The translations under genes and the position numbers were made by a program. This document shows, piece by piece, positions 22,824 to 33,789 of a DNA stretch of 64,000 bases. The stretch covers positions 17,402,278-17,466,277 of the forward strand of contig CM033114.1 in NCBI GenBank assembly GCA_019321725.1, written 5' to 3'. How positions within the stretch are numbered: the first letter of the stretch is position 1; every line of letters starts with the position of its first letter. The notes beneath the pieces were generated by a model. The model ran no database searches, was not told the DNA's origin, and saw nothing but the letters and a program-made list of their open reading frames with translations. The stretch is from Paulownia fortunei (lineage: Eukaryota > Streptophyta > Magnoliopsida > Lamiales > Paulowniaceae).

Positions 22824-24545
22824 GCAAATAAGTGAATTAACTTGATAGAAGGAAAATCAAGTATGTGATAAATGAAGAAAATCATAGTTTGATTAAAGCC
22901 TTTGACATAAAACTTATTGTTGTAAAATTCCAAGGCAAATCAAGTTAAAAGTTGCTTCAAATTCTTGTTATCAATGCAAATACAAAAAGAATTTCTTTTA
23001 CCAGCAATTGCAAGGAGAAACAGAATGATAATATATATATATATAAAGGGATTTTGAAAAGTTAGAAGCAGCTTCTTTGCACTACTTCAACAAATCGTTC
23101 AGAAATTCAATTGATAAGGAGCTTACTAAATTCACAGGATAACATAACACGCTTAACTTATGGGCCAATTAGGAACTACATGTTGAAGGAATCTTCTAAA
23201 TCAATGCCTACAAGAAAAAAGAAAATCAAAATAACAAATAAACTTGGTGATCAACATTAAGAAGAAAAAAAAAGAGTGAAGGTTCTCAAAAGCTAGAAGC
23301 AATTTATTTGCTCCAGTTCAACAAGTAGTGCAGAAATTCAACAGGCGCTCACCAATTCTCACAGAAAATACTTGAAGGAATTCCCTACAACATAAGAAAA
23401 AAAGGAAAAAAGAAAGTTATCAGCTTAAAAAAAAAAGAGAAAAATCAAGTTGAATGAAACAAACTCAAATATGTGGTGTGTTGATTCATGCAATGCATTT
23501 GCATGAAGTAATTATAAGAAGTGCTTGCCGATTTAATTTTTTTGAAACCAAAAGAAATTAGATTGCAAATAAATTCGCTGATCTATTCATTGCCTATTGA
23601 AGAAAACTAATATAAGAGCTCCCTTTTTATAGACACCGGTGATTGTCAAAGATGGAAAATTTTCTATTGCTTGAAGAAAAAACATGTGGTTAGAAGGATT
23701 TTTCTAAAACTTCTTTGTCAAATAAAAAGGAAATTCTTTAATTCTCTAGTTGTTGATGGAAGATAATTCAGTTTTAATGGAGCTTTGATACGTTTGTTTC
23801 AAATTTGAAAAAAAAAAAATAATGGCAACAACTTCAATTTGGAAAATACAATTGCAATATTCATGTGCAGCTGTATTATTAAACTCGATGTGATTAGGGG
23901 GCCCTATTTGGCTTTGTTAAAAGAAAATTGAATATAAAAAAAAAGGAGAAAAAAAATGAAAGAGAAGAAATTTTGGACAGAAGATTAATGGAAGGAAACT
24001 ATCATTTTCATTGCTCAAAAGAAAGTCTATAGATTTCAATTTAAAAGGCATAAGCATTAAGATGGCAATTTGTTCTCTTTAGGCATGTGGGCCTCAATCA
24101 TTCTTTTAGGCCATGTGTAACACATACATGTATATATATAGAGAGAGTGAGAAAGGGAACATGCAAATTGAAAGGAAGAGTGAATTGGAAACTAAGTGAA
24201 ATAAACGGATGATTTCTTCATCTTGGTTTTCAAAAGTGGAATTGAAATTTTGTCAAAGTCATCATTCTACTTGATTTTGAGTAGGCTAAAACACTTTGGG
24301 CAAATAGATTTTTAAGACGAACAAGTTTGGGTCTTACACTATTGACCGATTTCGTGTAGAAATTGAAAGAAGAAAAATATGGGCCTTTAAATTGAAGAAT
24401 CGGAGAATGAAGGTATGTTATTTGCCAAATCATTCAAGTGTTTGATTCATTTTCTCAAGTCCAAAAGTTTATATGCATTTGTACAAGGTCCAATTGAAGT
24501 AATTTTCGCGACTTATTCACTCTAAAATATATCATCCGTGAGCAA
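22824..24545. other. non-coding 3' region of the Tat element
   Basis: AT-rich, with many A-runs, a (TA)n tract at about 23031-23044 and two similar segments of about 60 bp (GTTAGAAGCAGCTTCTTTGC near 23060 and AGCTAGAAGCAATTTATTTG near 23289, each followed by text on CAACAAGT and GCAGAAATTCAA). I saw no coding similarity. It may include the promoter of the antisense gene, but no clear TATA placement can be defended. Confidence 0.45.
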
Positions 24546-24561
24546 GTCTCGAGAGGGCATT
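24546..24561 (+). promoter_or_regulatory. polypurine tract of the Tat element
   Basis: GTCTCGAGAGGGCATT directly before the TGTAGACA start of the 3' LTR. Confidence 0.6.
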
Positions 24562-24611
24562 TGTAGACAAATTAAATTTATCGCCAATTAAATGATGATA
24601 TGTGTAAAATA
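24562..24611 (+). repeat. clipped start of the Tat 3' LTR
   Basis: About 50 bases match the start of the 5' LTR at 10693 with a few differences (GG to CG, ACG to ATG). Sequence identity stops after GTGTAAAATA and chromovirus integrase begins. Confidence 0.85.
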
Positions 24612-25110
24612 CAAATCTTAGAAGATATGCTTAGAGCCTAAATATTAGATTTTCAAGGACAGTGGAGTAAGTATCTAGCTCTGGTGGAATTCTTATATAA
24701 CAATAGTTATCAGGCTACAATTAAGATGGCTTCCTATGAAGCACTGTATGGCAAGAAATGTAGATCTCTAGTTCACTAGGATGAGGTAGGTGAAAATAAA
24801 CTATTAGGCCCAAAAATGATTCGGGAAATGACAGAGGTTGTGTTATAAATTTGAAAAAGAATGGAAACTGCCCAAAGTTGACAAAAAAGTTATGCAGACC
24901 AAAGAAGGAGGATGCTAGAGTTTGCCATAGGAGATTAAGTGTTTCTCAAGGTAGCTCCAATGAAAGGTATTATGTAGTTTGGAAAGAAAGGAAAGTTAAG
25001 TCCCAAATATATTAGTCCATTTTCTATTACCGAGAGAATAGGTGATGTTGCTTACAGACTTGACCTACCTACATCAATGCCTCAAGTACAGTGTAGTAGT
25101 TTATGTTTAA
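24612..25110 (+). pseudogene. chromovirus (Tekay/Del-like) integrase C-terminal remnant
   Basis: Blocks readable across stops: ILDFQGQWSKYLALVEFLYN, NSYQATIKMASYEALYGKKC, ENKLLGPKMIREMTEVV, KSYADQRRRMLEFAIGD, FLKVAPMKGIM, FGKKGKLSPKYISPFSITER and YRLDLPTSMPQVH. This is the part of integrase after the catalytic core in Ty3/gypsy chromoviruses. The usual chromodomain is not seen after it, the N-terminal part is absent because the segment starts at the junction with the Tat LTR, and several stops are present. It is a fragment of the element whose LTR follows. Confidence 0.85.
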
Positions 25111-25173
25111 GGATAAGTATACTATGTTATAATATATTATATTAGATTTTCTTAGTAGTTAAGTAATAGTTAT

Positions 25174-26920
25174 GTATTAACACACACCACACGCACGCAC
25201 GCACACACGGCAGCAAAGAAAGCAAAAGAAAAAAAAAAGAAGAAGAAAAAGAAAAAGAAGAGAGAAAGAAAGAAAATAGAGGGTGCTCCAACAAATTTCA
25301 ACAGTAGGAATTGGAAGAAATTTTGGGTAAGTCTTTTCTCATTTTGTACGGATAAAAATATACATTCATGCCGTTTATTTCTAATTTGAAAGAATTTTTT
25401 TTTATTTAAGTTAACTAGTTATCTACCTATGAGACAATAATTAATATACATCTTTAATTCAAAATTAGTTACAAAGATTTGATTTTATTAACTTATATTA
25501 ATCGGATGAAGGAGCTAATTTAATTGAGAGATTGGTTACAGGGATTATAACACATCAATTAGATAATATTAGAATGAATTCGAGACAAGAAATTAAGGTA
25601 TTTAAAAGATTATGATTGAGTTGAAGTATAAATTTTAAGGTTTGATTGTTACTTAATTAAATTTAAGATTTAAGATCCCTTATGAGATTTGATATAGTAA
25701 ACCTATTGATTAAGAATGAAAATTAATACGTTATACTTTTACAAGTTGTCTTACATCTAAGGTTAGGAAGGAGAATCTTATTAACCTTCAGTAGGACATC
25801 AAAGGTAAAAGGTAAGTGAAAATCCATTTACAACTACAATACAAAGGCATAGTATTTCTTGCCTTATCTATATTAAATGTGATCCTTGTATCTTGATGAG
25901 TGTATTATGAGTATTATAAATATCTTATAGTGCATATGTTGCTTGGATGATGGGACATGGGATCCGTTGTGTCATTGAACATGTCAGTCATCAATATTTA
26001 CACGTGCACGCATAACACGTACTCACAGTTGAGGTTTTTGCACGCATGACATTATTTTTAGAAAGAAAATATTTTGGTTGGACACTACTAGTGTACCGAG
26101 GCCTGTGTGGCCTATTTATATGATATTTTGGGGCGCCGTGAGTATTACTTCTCAGATGATCATAAGGGTTGATAGGGGGTGTGTCTCTGGTGGTCACGAG
26201 AGTGTGGACCACTTGATTGTGACCTCATTAACACCACTGGTGGGAAGACTTCTGGAGAATCATAGGGGAAGACAAGGGGTGGACCTCTGGTGATTCCAGG
26301 AGATGACCCTTGAACTGTGTCAATCTGTTTATGGCCATGTGATTATTAATATTGTTGAGAGCTCTATCCGGTACATAGTGGGTGGGCTAATGGCCCAGTA
26401 ATGAAAGATGATTTTGAATGAACTAATTTTGAAGTATGAGCTTGCATTCTTATCATGATTTTATAGAAATACATTTCATCTATGTTAGATTATCCCTTCA
26501 GCATGCATGATTTTCACTCATTGAGTATTAGCTCACGTAGTTCATGCATTGTAGGTGAGCTTGATGATTCTTGAAGCCATGGACTTATTGGGCAACCCAC
26601 TGGAGTTCCTACAGGTTTTGAGAATTAGTGTACATGGATGACGACTTGTTGGGCTGGTTGTTAGCTTATTTAATTTTGGAGTCTACTGTATTAAGTTTGG
26701 GGACTTGTAATGTGTTACTTTTAAAACTTTTCTGTACATAGGTATGTAAATATTGTGGTTGTTATGGGTCCTTAGCAGGTATATATATTAGTCTGTGAGT
26801 GGGAAAATAATTTATTATCTATTAATATGTTACAGGAAGAGAAAATTTCTTGCATGCACACAGGTTCTATTATGTCAAATTATACTATATATATAATTGT
26901 ATAGTAATTGGGGTGTTACA
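25174..26920 (+). repeat. LTR of the chromovirus (about 1.75 kb)
   Basis: The right end GGGGTGTTACA (26910-26920) is the usual 3' end of Tekay-type LTRs, which begin TGTAACACCCC. A degraded start, TGTATTAACACACACC, lies at about 25174. Inside are a (CACG)n tract and a purine-rich tract (25190-25280), a GT-AG-like donor at GGGTAAG near 25326, and a tail with CATTGAGTATTAGCTCACGT near 26518. The short plus- and minus-strand open frames near 26.1 kb are chance frames in it. The start is approximate. Confidence 0.6.
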
Positions 26921-27799
26921 TGTAGCCTGTTTCTTTGTCTACCAAATTTACTCTTCACTCTGCACATAGTCAATTAAGAGCTTGACTTATACTATATACA
27001 AAAGTGTAGTTCTTAGGAAGTTGATGACAATGTTTTGTATCATCTCCATATGAAAAAGAAAAAGAGAAAAGAGAAAAGAGAAAAAAAAGAACGGGAGAAT
27101 AATGAGAATTTTATTTAAAAGAAAAAAGAAAAAACACCCCTTGTTATCAATATGAAAAAAAACATATGTTTGGGGGCACAAAAATTCATGCAAAAAAAGT
27201 GAAAAAAAGGAAGAAAAAGAAATTAAAAAGAAAGGTTGTTGAATGAAACTTGTTAAAAAAATGAAAAGAGTTAACTACATAAGGTTGGGAGTTTGGTTTT
27301 AGCAAACACAGTTCTAGATTAGTTGTGTGTTTTGGAATGATTGTGAGCTACTTTACTATTCAAATTTTCTACCCATGAACCTAGCTTTATATTACAAGTT
27401 TTGAAAGTCCTTTCGATCTTTGATGTTATGGTTGACCTACATTAGTAGAGATTAGTATAAAAAGTAAGCATATGAAGTTTGGTTATCATATCAATTCATC
27501 TTTAGAAATAGATTTTCTAGAAAGTGTTTGACTTTAGAAACTTATTGGAGTGATGAATATGACTTGATGAATTAGTTATACACACACACGCGCAAGATCA
27601 TGAGGTTGAATTAAACTGGTATGCATGTTGGTACTTAGGTATTGATTAAATTTTGAAGTTTTATTTAAATTGGTTTTTGGCAATCTTTGAGGCATGTTAT
27701 GATTTGGTACTTTTTGATACTCAAGTTTGCATTAATTTATTTGTTTAGTTCTTTTCTATTTTGCTTCGGGAGAAGTAAATGTTTAAGTTTGAGGGTATT
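26921..27799 (+). mobile_element. Tat/Athila-type 3' internal tail
   Basis: A-rich runs (27050-27260) are followed by ACCCATGAACCTAGCTTTAT, TTTTGAAAGTCCTTTCGATC (about 27371-27420) and an end reading GGGAGAAGTAAATG, TTTAAGTTTGAGGGTATT just before a TGATGAG LTR start. These are the usual tail and polypurine tract of Tat/Athila-type elements. No codons of pol are visible. Confidence 0.5.
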
Positions 27800-28179
27800 T
27801 GATGAGTTGGTTTTGTAGAAAAAATTGTGCACTTTTTTGCTTAACATTTGGTTTGTTTTCAAGTATTTATATTACTTTTTCTGTATTTAGTTTGAACTCT
27901 TATAGGTAATGGCAAAAGGAAAAGAAAATAGAAAGAAACAAGAACTTGGTTAAAAGTTTGAAAAATTCGCATTGTGGCGCTATTGATGGCAGTGTTTGTA
28001 TTTCAATCATAACACTTTTCTCAAATATCATATTAATTTAATTTTTGATCCATTAGAAGTATGAGGGACAGATATAAAGCTTTTATGTTTACAATAAAAT
28101 CGAGTTTGTTCAATTTCAATGAGAAAAAAATCAAGTTAAAGTGTCAAATTCAAGATCCTAATCAATTTCAAGATTTAGT
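27800..28179 (+). repeat. start of a Tat/Athila-type LTR, cut by a LINE
   Basis: TGATGAGTTGG at 27800 follows the polypurine tract. The text near 28050-28160 (TGAGGGACAGATATAAAGC, AAATCAAGTTAAAGTGTC) fits LTR sequence of this group. LINE coding sequence takes over at about 28180, and I do not find the rest of the LTR after the LINE's end at 39521. Confidence 0.5.
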
Positions 28180-28887
28180 GGTTTTCTTTTTTTAGCAACT
28201 TTTGATGGGAGGTCATGTAATATCCCTTTGATTGTTACTAAAATGGAAAATTGTGAGCTTTGCCTTCCTCCTTCGATAGCTGAATTACATGAGGTGGTTT
28301 TTAGCCTTGATATTGATAGTGTGGCAGGGCCATTTTTAACTTTCATTTATCAACATTGTTGGGATGCTATTTCTATTGATCTTTTGGACACCACGATCGA
28401 TTTTATTAATGGTGGGCATCTTATGAGGAGTTTATGCTTACTTCAGTAGTACTTATTTCTAAAGTTGACTCTCCTTCCTTCTCGAGTGAATTCCGCCCTA
28501 TCAATCTCTGCAAAGTTTCAAATAATTTTTTTCAAAAATTCTGTGCTTGAGACTGTCCTGTCTTTTGCCCCATTTGATTTTTCCTGCATAGAGTGGTTTT
28601 GTACCAAAAGCTTATTGGAGATAATATTCTGCTTGCCAAAGAAATGGTCCATTGTCTTGATAATAAGCTTCAATTGAGAACATTATTTTCAAATTAGATA
28701 TGGCCAAGGCTTATGATCGGGTGCAATAGAGGTTCCTTTATGCGGTTCTTAGAAGGTTTGGATTTTCTAATGCTTAGCTTAAACTGATTATAAATTATAT
28801 TGAAAATATTCTCCTTTCTTAATTATCAACGGATCTTTAGCTGGCTTTTCAAAGTCATGTAGGGGCCTTAGACAGGGAGATCCTGTT
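28180..28887 (+). pseudogene. LINE reverse transcriptase, N-terminal part
   Basis: Blocks: MENCELCLPPSIAELHEVVF, SLDIDSVAGP (28240-28330), CWDAISIDLLDTTIDFINGG (28360-28420), FSSEFRPISLCK-like text at 28478-28515, MAKAYDRVQ (RT catalytic Asp block) near 28699-28730, and RGLRQGDP at 28863-28886, exactly where the insertion begins. Frame changes occur near 28450 and 28680. The sequence resumes at 31581 with LFSPTLFILVEEVF, giving GDP-L-FSPTLF across the gap. Confidence 0.85.
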
Positions 28888-31580
28888 GTTGAGTTCGCTA
28901 TAATGACAGGGGTAAACGCAACGAAATATTAAAATTCTGTAGCGGAATTTAGTAAACGCAAGTGCACGTTATCGTAGACAAGTAATAAAAAGATGAGCAG
29001 AATATCGTTCCCTCGAGAACTGTTATATTATTAAGTACCAAAATTATATTAACTCAAATTTTATTTGAATAAATAAAAGAATGTGTTGATAATTATAAAC
29101 TAAATTAAACTAAACTAAACTAGTAATCAAAATGAATTAATATTGAAATTCAAAAAATTAAAAGCCTAGGGTTATGATTTCACCATAATTAGTCTAATTG
29201 AATAATTTATCTAATCAATCTCAATTTATTTCTCAAGTGATAGTGGAGAATCTCTAAATTATCCACTAGCCTTTCCCAAGATCTAATGAAAATATCATTA
29301 ATTGCTAACCTACTATATTCCTATGTGAATTACAACAATCAACAATTCATTAGGTTCTATGGATCTCAAACAAGACTACACAAATCATATAATTATATTC
29401 GTATCTCACATGTAATTTGTGGCTTTCTATACATAGAACTAGATATATATATCACCTCTCAGGTCAATATGATTAGCAAATCATTCAATTAGTGGACAAG
29501 TAATCGAAAGTATTAAGAAAAATATAGAAAACTCAACTTGAAAAATAAATCAAAAATTGAATTGATACACATATTCAAAACATCATATTTAGATTACATC
29601 ACAACTCTAGAAAAATAAATTAGTTCATAATGATAAAAATGAAAGATAACTTAACAATATTCATAAACATAATTAATAAGAGAAAGAGAAAAATGAAATT
29701 AAACTTAGAAGTAGGATTAGTTTCTTCCCTTATAGATGTCTTCTTCTCAACTCTTGGAAGACATCTCTCATCTTCTTCTTCTCTTCTTCTTTTTCTTTCT
29801 TGGCTTATTTCCTCTTCTCTCCCTCTCCAAAATCTGAATTAAAGGCTCTTGGGATACTTAAAATTGATGGAAGATGCCCTGAAAAGAGCAAAAATCCTAT
29901 TTTTGCCCTTAGTTGTCCGTCAGGCAGTACCTAGGCACTACAGTCCAGTGAGAGCAACGCCTAGGCATTGATTGGCAGCGTTTAGGCAATGCACATTCTG
30001 TCTAAAACAACCTTTGTTGTGGTGTTGCTCTTGCTGTCCAATATCAGTTTATGTTGCACCTATAGCTTCTTTCAACTGACTGTTCACCACTTTCTGGGCC
30101 AAATTAGCTTTTACTGTCTTCACATGAATTTTAGTTCTATCTTTTATATTTCTATATCTTCATGAAGTAGCTCAATATGACATATTTGGAAAGAGTTATG
30201 CCTAAAATATCAAGATATGTCATACCATAAAGTTTCAGTCCAGTATTGAATCTTGAACCTTGTTTTTCTCATTTAAATCGAAAGAATCGGATTTTGTGGT
30301 AAATATACAAGTTGTAGATATATCTCTTGCTTTCCAATGGATTAAGAATAAAGTCAATATAATATTAGATTAAAAAATTATGATTAAAATACCAACACTA
30401 CCATTAGTAGCAGCAAAATGCGGGTTCTTTCAAAATTTCAACCAAGTTTTTGTTTCTTTCCATTTTCTTCTCATTTTGCCATCACCTACAAGATTTCAAA
30501 CTAAATACATAAAAAGTAATATAAACACTAAATAAAAAGTTAAATAAATGGTACTCAATTAAAGGGTATAAAATCCACTCATTAGCAACTTATGAATAAT
30601 AATTATTCTAATTAATTAATTCAATTAATTAATCCATTTTGGAATTAACTCCTTAGTTCCAAAAACCTCACTATCCATAAAAATACCTAGCAAGTAATCA
30701 TGGCAAACTAGTCTTAGGTGAAATAGCGAGTAAACCTACTTCAGTTGCGAGTACCATACACGTATGGTCCTTTCGACAGTTAATCTCCCAATTGAATTTA
30801 GGGCATGGATTATAAGTCAAAATCCTAAATGATTCAATAATTGTGATGGATTATAAGTCAAAACCCTAAATGATTCAATAATTGTGATCATATTTCAAGT
30901 TCTAATGATTCTTCATGAATCATGATTTATCCTGCCTTAATTATGGTATTTGAATCACAAACTATGAAAACACAAGAGATTCTCTTATTTCAAAAGATAA
31001 GTGTTGAATTCTATGTTGACTTTTGACAAACCTCCATGAACAAACAATCAGAAGATATATCAAAGTGTTGTAGGATGCACATAAGGCTACCATCTTGCCT
31101 CAAGTCCAAGGACTAGCCGTGTACTATCGCAACACAGAAATTTCTATTTCGACAGGCAAAGCCTCCATCTAAGAATTTTTTGCAGGCTATGTTCAGTGTA
31201 CGTGTTCCCTAACAAGCACCTACATTGCGTCTCTGCACTAATGCTAATAGAATACAACATCCTCATCTTACGGGCATACATCATATGTGCGAGACTTATT
31301 GAACTATTTGATGCTCCATCTCAAAAAGCACTTAACTCGAAACTTATTTAAGACCAAAGCCTTAGAGGCATGTTTCATGATCACCATCATATGCGCGACC
31401 ATGCCCTGTAGCTAAATTTGGTCTAAGGACTTTATATAATATGCAGAAATAAAAGATACATGTTATAAGATAAACAAAATATCTTTTTATTAATATGATT
31501 CCCAATAAGATTGTCTTTACAAAAGAAAAAAAGTACATTACAACTAATCCAATTGTGGCATTGGGCATCCTACTCTAACA
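28888..31580 (-). mobile_element. copia solo LTR in the LINE, itself interrupted
   Basis: On the minus strand the LTR starts TGTTAGAGTAGGATGCCCAA (from 31580 down) and ends CTCAAC at 28888, so the inner and outer ends are a copia-type pair. It is about 1 kb once the inserted 28904-30587 block is removed. The LINE gives a test: GATC-CTGTT on the left and CTCTT-TTCTCC on the right, where the uninterrupted LINE frame requires GATCCTCTTTTCTCC. The 5 bp target duplication is therefore CTCTT with one change on the left. No internal domain is left, so it is a solo LTR. Confidence 0.75.
28904..30587 (-). repeat. Tat/Ogre-like LTR inserted in the copia solo LTR
   Basis: On the minus strand the block begins near TGCTAATGAGTGGATTTTAT, a form close to the TGATGAGCGGATATTTTAT start of Tat-type LTRs, and ends with the characteristic GAACGATATTCTGCTC, ACTTGCACTTGCG-like text (here ACGTGCACTTGCGTTTAC, 28945-28970). 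It lies wholly inside the copia LTR. The boundaries are approximate and I found no convincing target duplication. It contains a 29.9-30.0 kb segment with three GCCTAGGCA-type repeats (CTAGGCACTA, GCCTAGGCATTG, GTTTAGGCAATG). Confidence 0.55.
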
Positions 31581-32907
31581 CTCTTTTCTCCAACTCTTTT
31601 CATACTTGTTGAGGAAGTTTTCTTGAGGGGCATCCATTAATTATTTATTACTAATTTGGGCTTATAATTTCATTCGGCATGAGGGCTTTTAGTTTCACAT
31701 CTTGCTTATGCCGATGATAGTTTGATTTTTATAAAGTTAAGGCTAAGGGATTGGAGATGCTGATGAGGTTTTTACATGAACGTGAGGATGTTCTGGGGCA
31801 ACTCTACAATCCTCAGAAATGTTCTTTTTTGATCAGTCAAGCTCATAGAAACAAAATTTTGGCAATCAAAATAATTACAGGTTCTACTTATAAATGATTG
31901 CCTATTAAGTATGGTGGTGCTCCTCTTTACTTGAGCCGCCAAAAATCATCTCTGTTGAAGGATGCCATATCTAAAATTCACAGTCGTCTTCAAGGATGAG
32001 AGAAGTGTTATTTGTCTTATGGTGGTCGCCTTACATTAATCAAAAGTGTACTTGTGTCGATGCTTATCCTATTATTTACTGGTTATTGATCTTCCTAAAC
32101 TTATCATTAATTGTATACATACTACTTTTTTGCATTTCTTTTGGGGATCCTCTAATTTACAGCATAAGATATGTTGGACTTCATAAGTTTGCTATCTATT
32201 TGACAAAGGAGGTTCTTGGAGTTTGAATTATTCATGATGTTTCTAAAGCATTTGGATATAAACTTTGGTGGAGATTTCGAACAAGTGATTCATTATCCGC
32301 ACAATTCTTGCATCACAAATATTGATCCACTGTTGGCACTACTCAAGCAATAGCTTTACCTCATCACTCTTCAATCTGAAAGCGACTTGTCAAAATTCGA
32401 GCAGAGGTTGAGCCTTTTATCTCTGGAGTATTGGTCATGGTCAATGCTCTTTTTGGTTTAAGGTATGGTTGCAAATTCATGTACGTGCTAGAATTTAAGG
32501 TATGATTGTGGAAGATTGTGTACGGAACAAAGAAATATTAGAGATGATTCTTCTATTACCTGTGGCCAACTCTATCTGCTAGGTTCCATTTGATATATTT
32601 AATATTGATAGGCCATGGTGGAAATTATCCTCGAATGGCTTATTCTCTTTAAAATCTATTTGGCATGAAATTCGCCAAAAGAATCCAGTATTTGAGGTTT
32701 ATCTATGTATTTGGAATATTAGATTGTACTCCAACTATATTCATTTTTCTTTGGCGATTATTTCATAATTAGATCCCAATTGATGTTCTTATGCAGTGAC
32801 AAGGCTTTGCACTAGCATCTCGATGTCTTTGTTGTAATGACATTGAATAAATCCCACATCATTTATTACATGGTCGAGAACTAGGACCATTTCTCTTTGG
32901 CGATTAT
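31581..32907 (+). pseudogene. LINE reverse transcriptase C-terminal part and zf-RVT region
   Basis: Blocks: FSPTLFILVEEVFLRGIH, SHLAYADDSLIFIKLR (second catalytic Asp pair, 31697-31740), YLSRQKSSLLKDAISKIHSR (31930-31990), CYLSYGGRLTLIKSVLVSML (32008-32065), and then zf-RVT text, SNGLFSLKSIWHEIRQKNP (32633-32690) and ALASRCLCCNDIE (32812-32850). Stops and frame changes are frequent. The reading breaks at 32907, where the minus-strand copia element is inserted. Confidence 0.82.
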
Positions 32908-33351
32908 TGTTAGATTATAATATAATATGATTCAATAATCATAATCCAGAACCGTCATGTAAATTATCGAAAAATACTTTAATTGTAAATCAGAAACGTA
33001 CCTAAATCCATAGCAATGAAAGTTCTTGGGGTATGCGTCTTCCACAGTCAAATCAACTTAGAATGCTCAATGGATCTCTCTCTAAGATGGGAAAGAGGAG
33101 AATAGCAATATTGTATGATATGACTTGGGGACCATCACCCATAATGTTCTTTATATACTAGGTCAAAAAAAAATCCCCTCAATCCTGAATTTGATTAGTA
33201 TTAGGTCTTTATACATTACAAAGTCCATACCCTAAAGATATTCCTAGAGTCTCATATGGTAGATCACTTATTTGACTCTATCAAATTAGATAGCCTATAA
33301 TATAATTGTTGTTTAAATATGTAAGTCCATATTAGAAAATTAATTCCAACA
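32908..33351 (-). repeat. 3' LTR of the minus-strand copia element (444 bp)
   Basis: On the minus strand it starts TGTTGGAATTAA and ends ATAATCTAACA. It matches 38516-38948 along its whole length with scattered changes. Confidence 0.9.
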
Positions 33352-33365
33352 ATCTCCCACTTGGA
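33352..33365 (-). promoter_or_regulatory. polypurine tract of the minus-strand copia element
   Basis: On the minus strand TCCAAGTGGGAGAT precedes the 3' LTR start TGTTGG. Confidence 0.75.
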
Positions 33366-33789
33366 CTACATATGATACCATAAACAATTATATTATAAAT
33401 CTTGAGTGCGCACAAAATGCTATCTATCTTTGAAATATCTCTTGAGTTACAATTTGGTCCATCTCCTATATCAACATAGGATCAAAGCGACATTTGTTAC
33501 ATTTATTCATAACTAGACCTATCAATGATCACCACACTAACATATTCAATGACATAGATCGAGTATGGATGTCTAGCATGGAAATTACATGCAATGTGAT
33601 CTCAAACATTTTATTTCCAACTGGTCCTTCTTTATTCTTTATGAGATCATGCTAAACTGTAATTAATTCAGAGTATGAAAATAAATCATTTTCTTTATTC
33701 TGCAGATAATAAACATAAATTGTGTCTAAATCAAAAAACATCAAAATTACAAACTCCCACTAAAATGCACATATCAAATAATATAACAC

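Larger units (their letters stand above)
10693..24611 (+). mobile_element. large Tat-lineage Ty3/gypsy element (about 13.9 kb), decayed, 3' LTR clipped
   Basis: The element has a 5' LTR (10693-11595), gag, protease, RT with RNase H, a second archaeal-type RNase H, integrase, a long post-pol region and the first 50 bases of a 3' LTR (24562-24611). The 3' LTR start, TGTAGACAAATTAAATTTAT, matches the 5' LTR start with few changes and is preceded by a purine-rich tract. The dual RNase H arrangement and the antisense gene between integrase and the 3' LTR are typical of the Tat/Ogre group. Every coding domain has stops or frame changes. After 24611 the sequence switches to chromovirus integrase, so the 3' LTR was cut by deletion or recombination. 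Confidence 0.85.

Noticed and set aside
26078..26293. 71-codon plus frame and an overlapping 73-codon minus frame
   Set aside because: Both lie inside the chromovirus LTR and overlap each other; neither resembles a protein.
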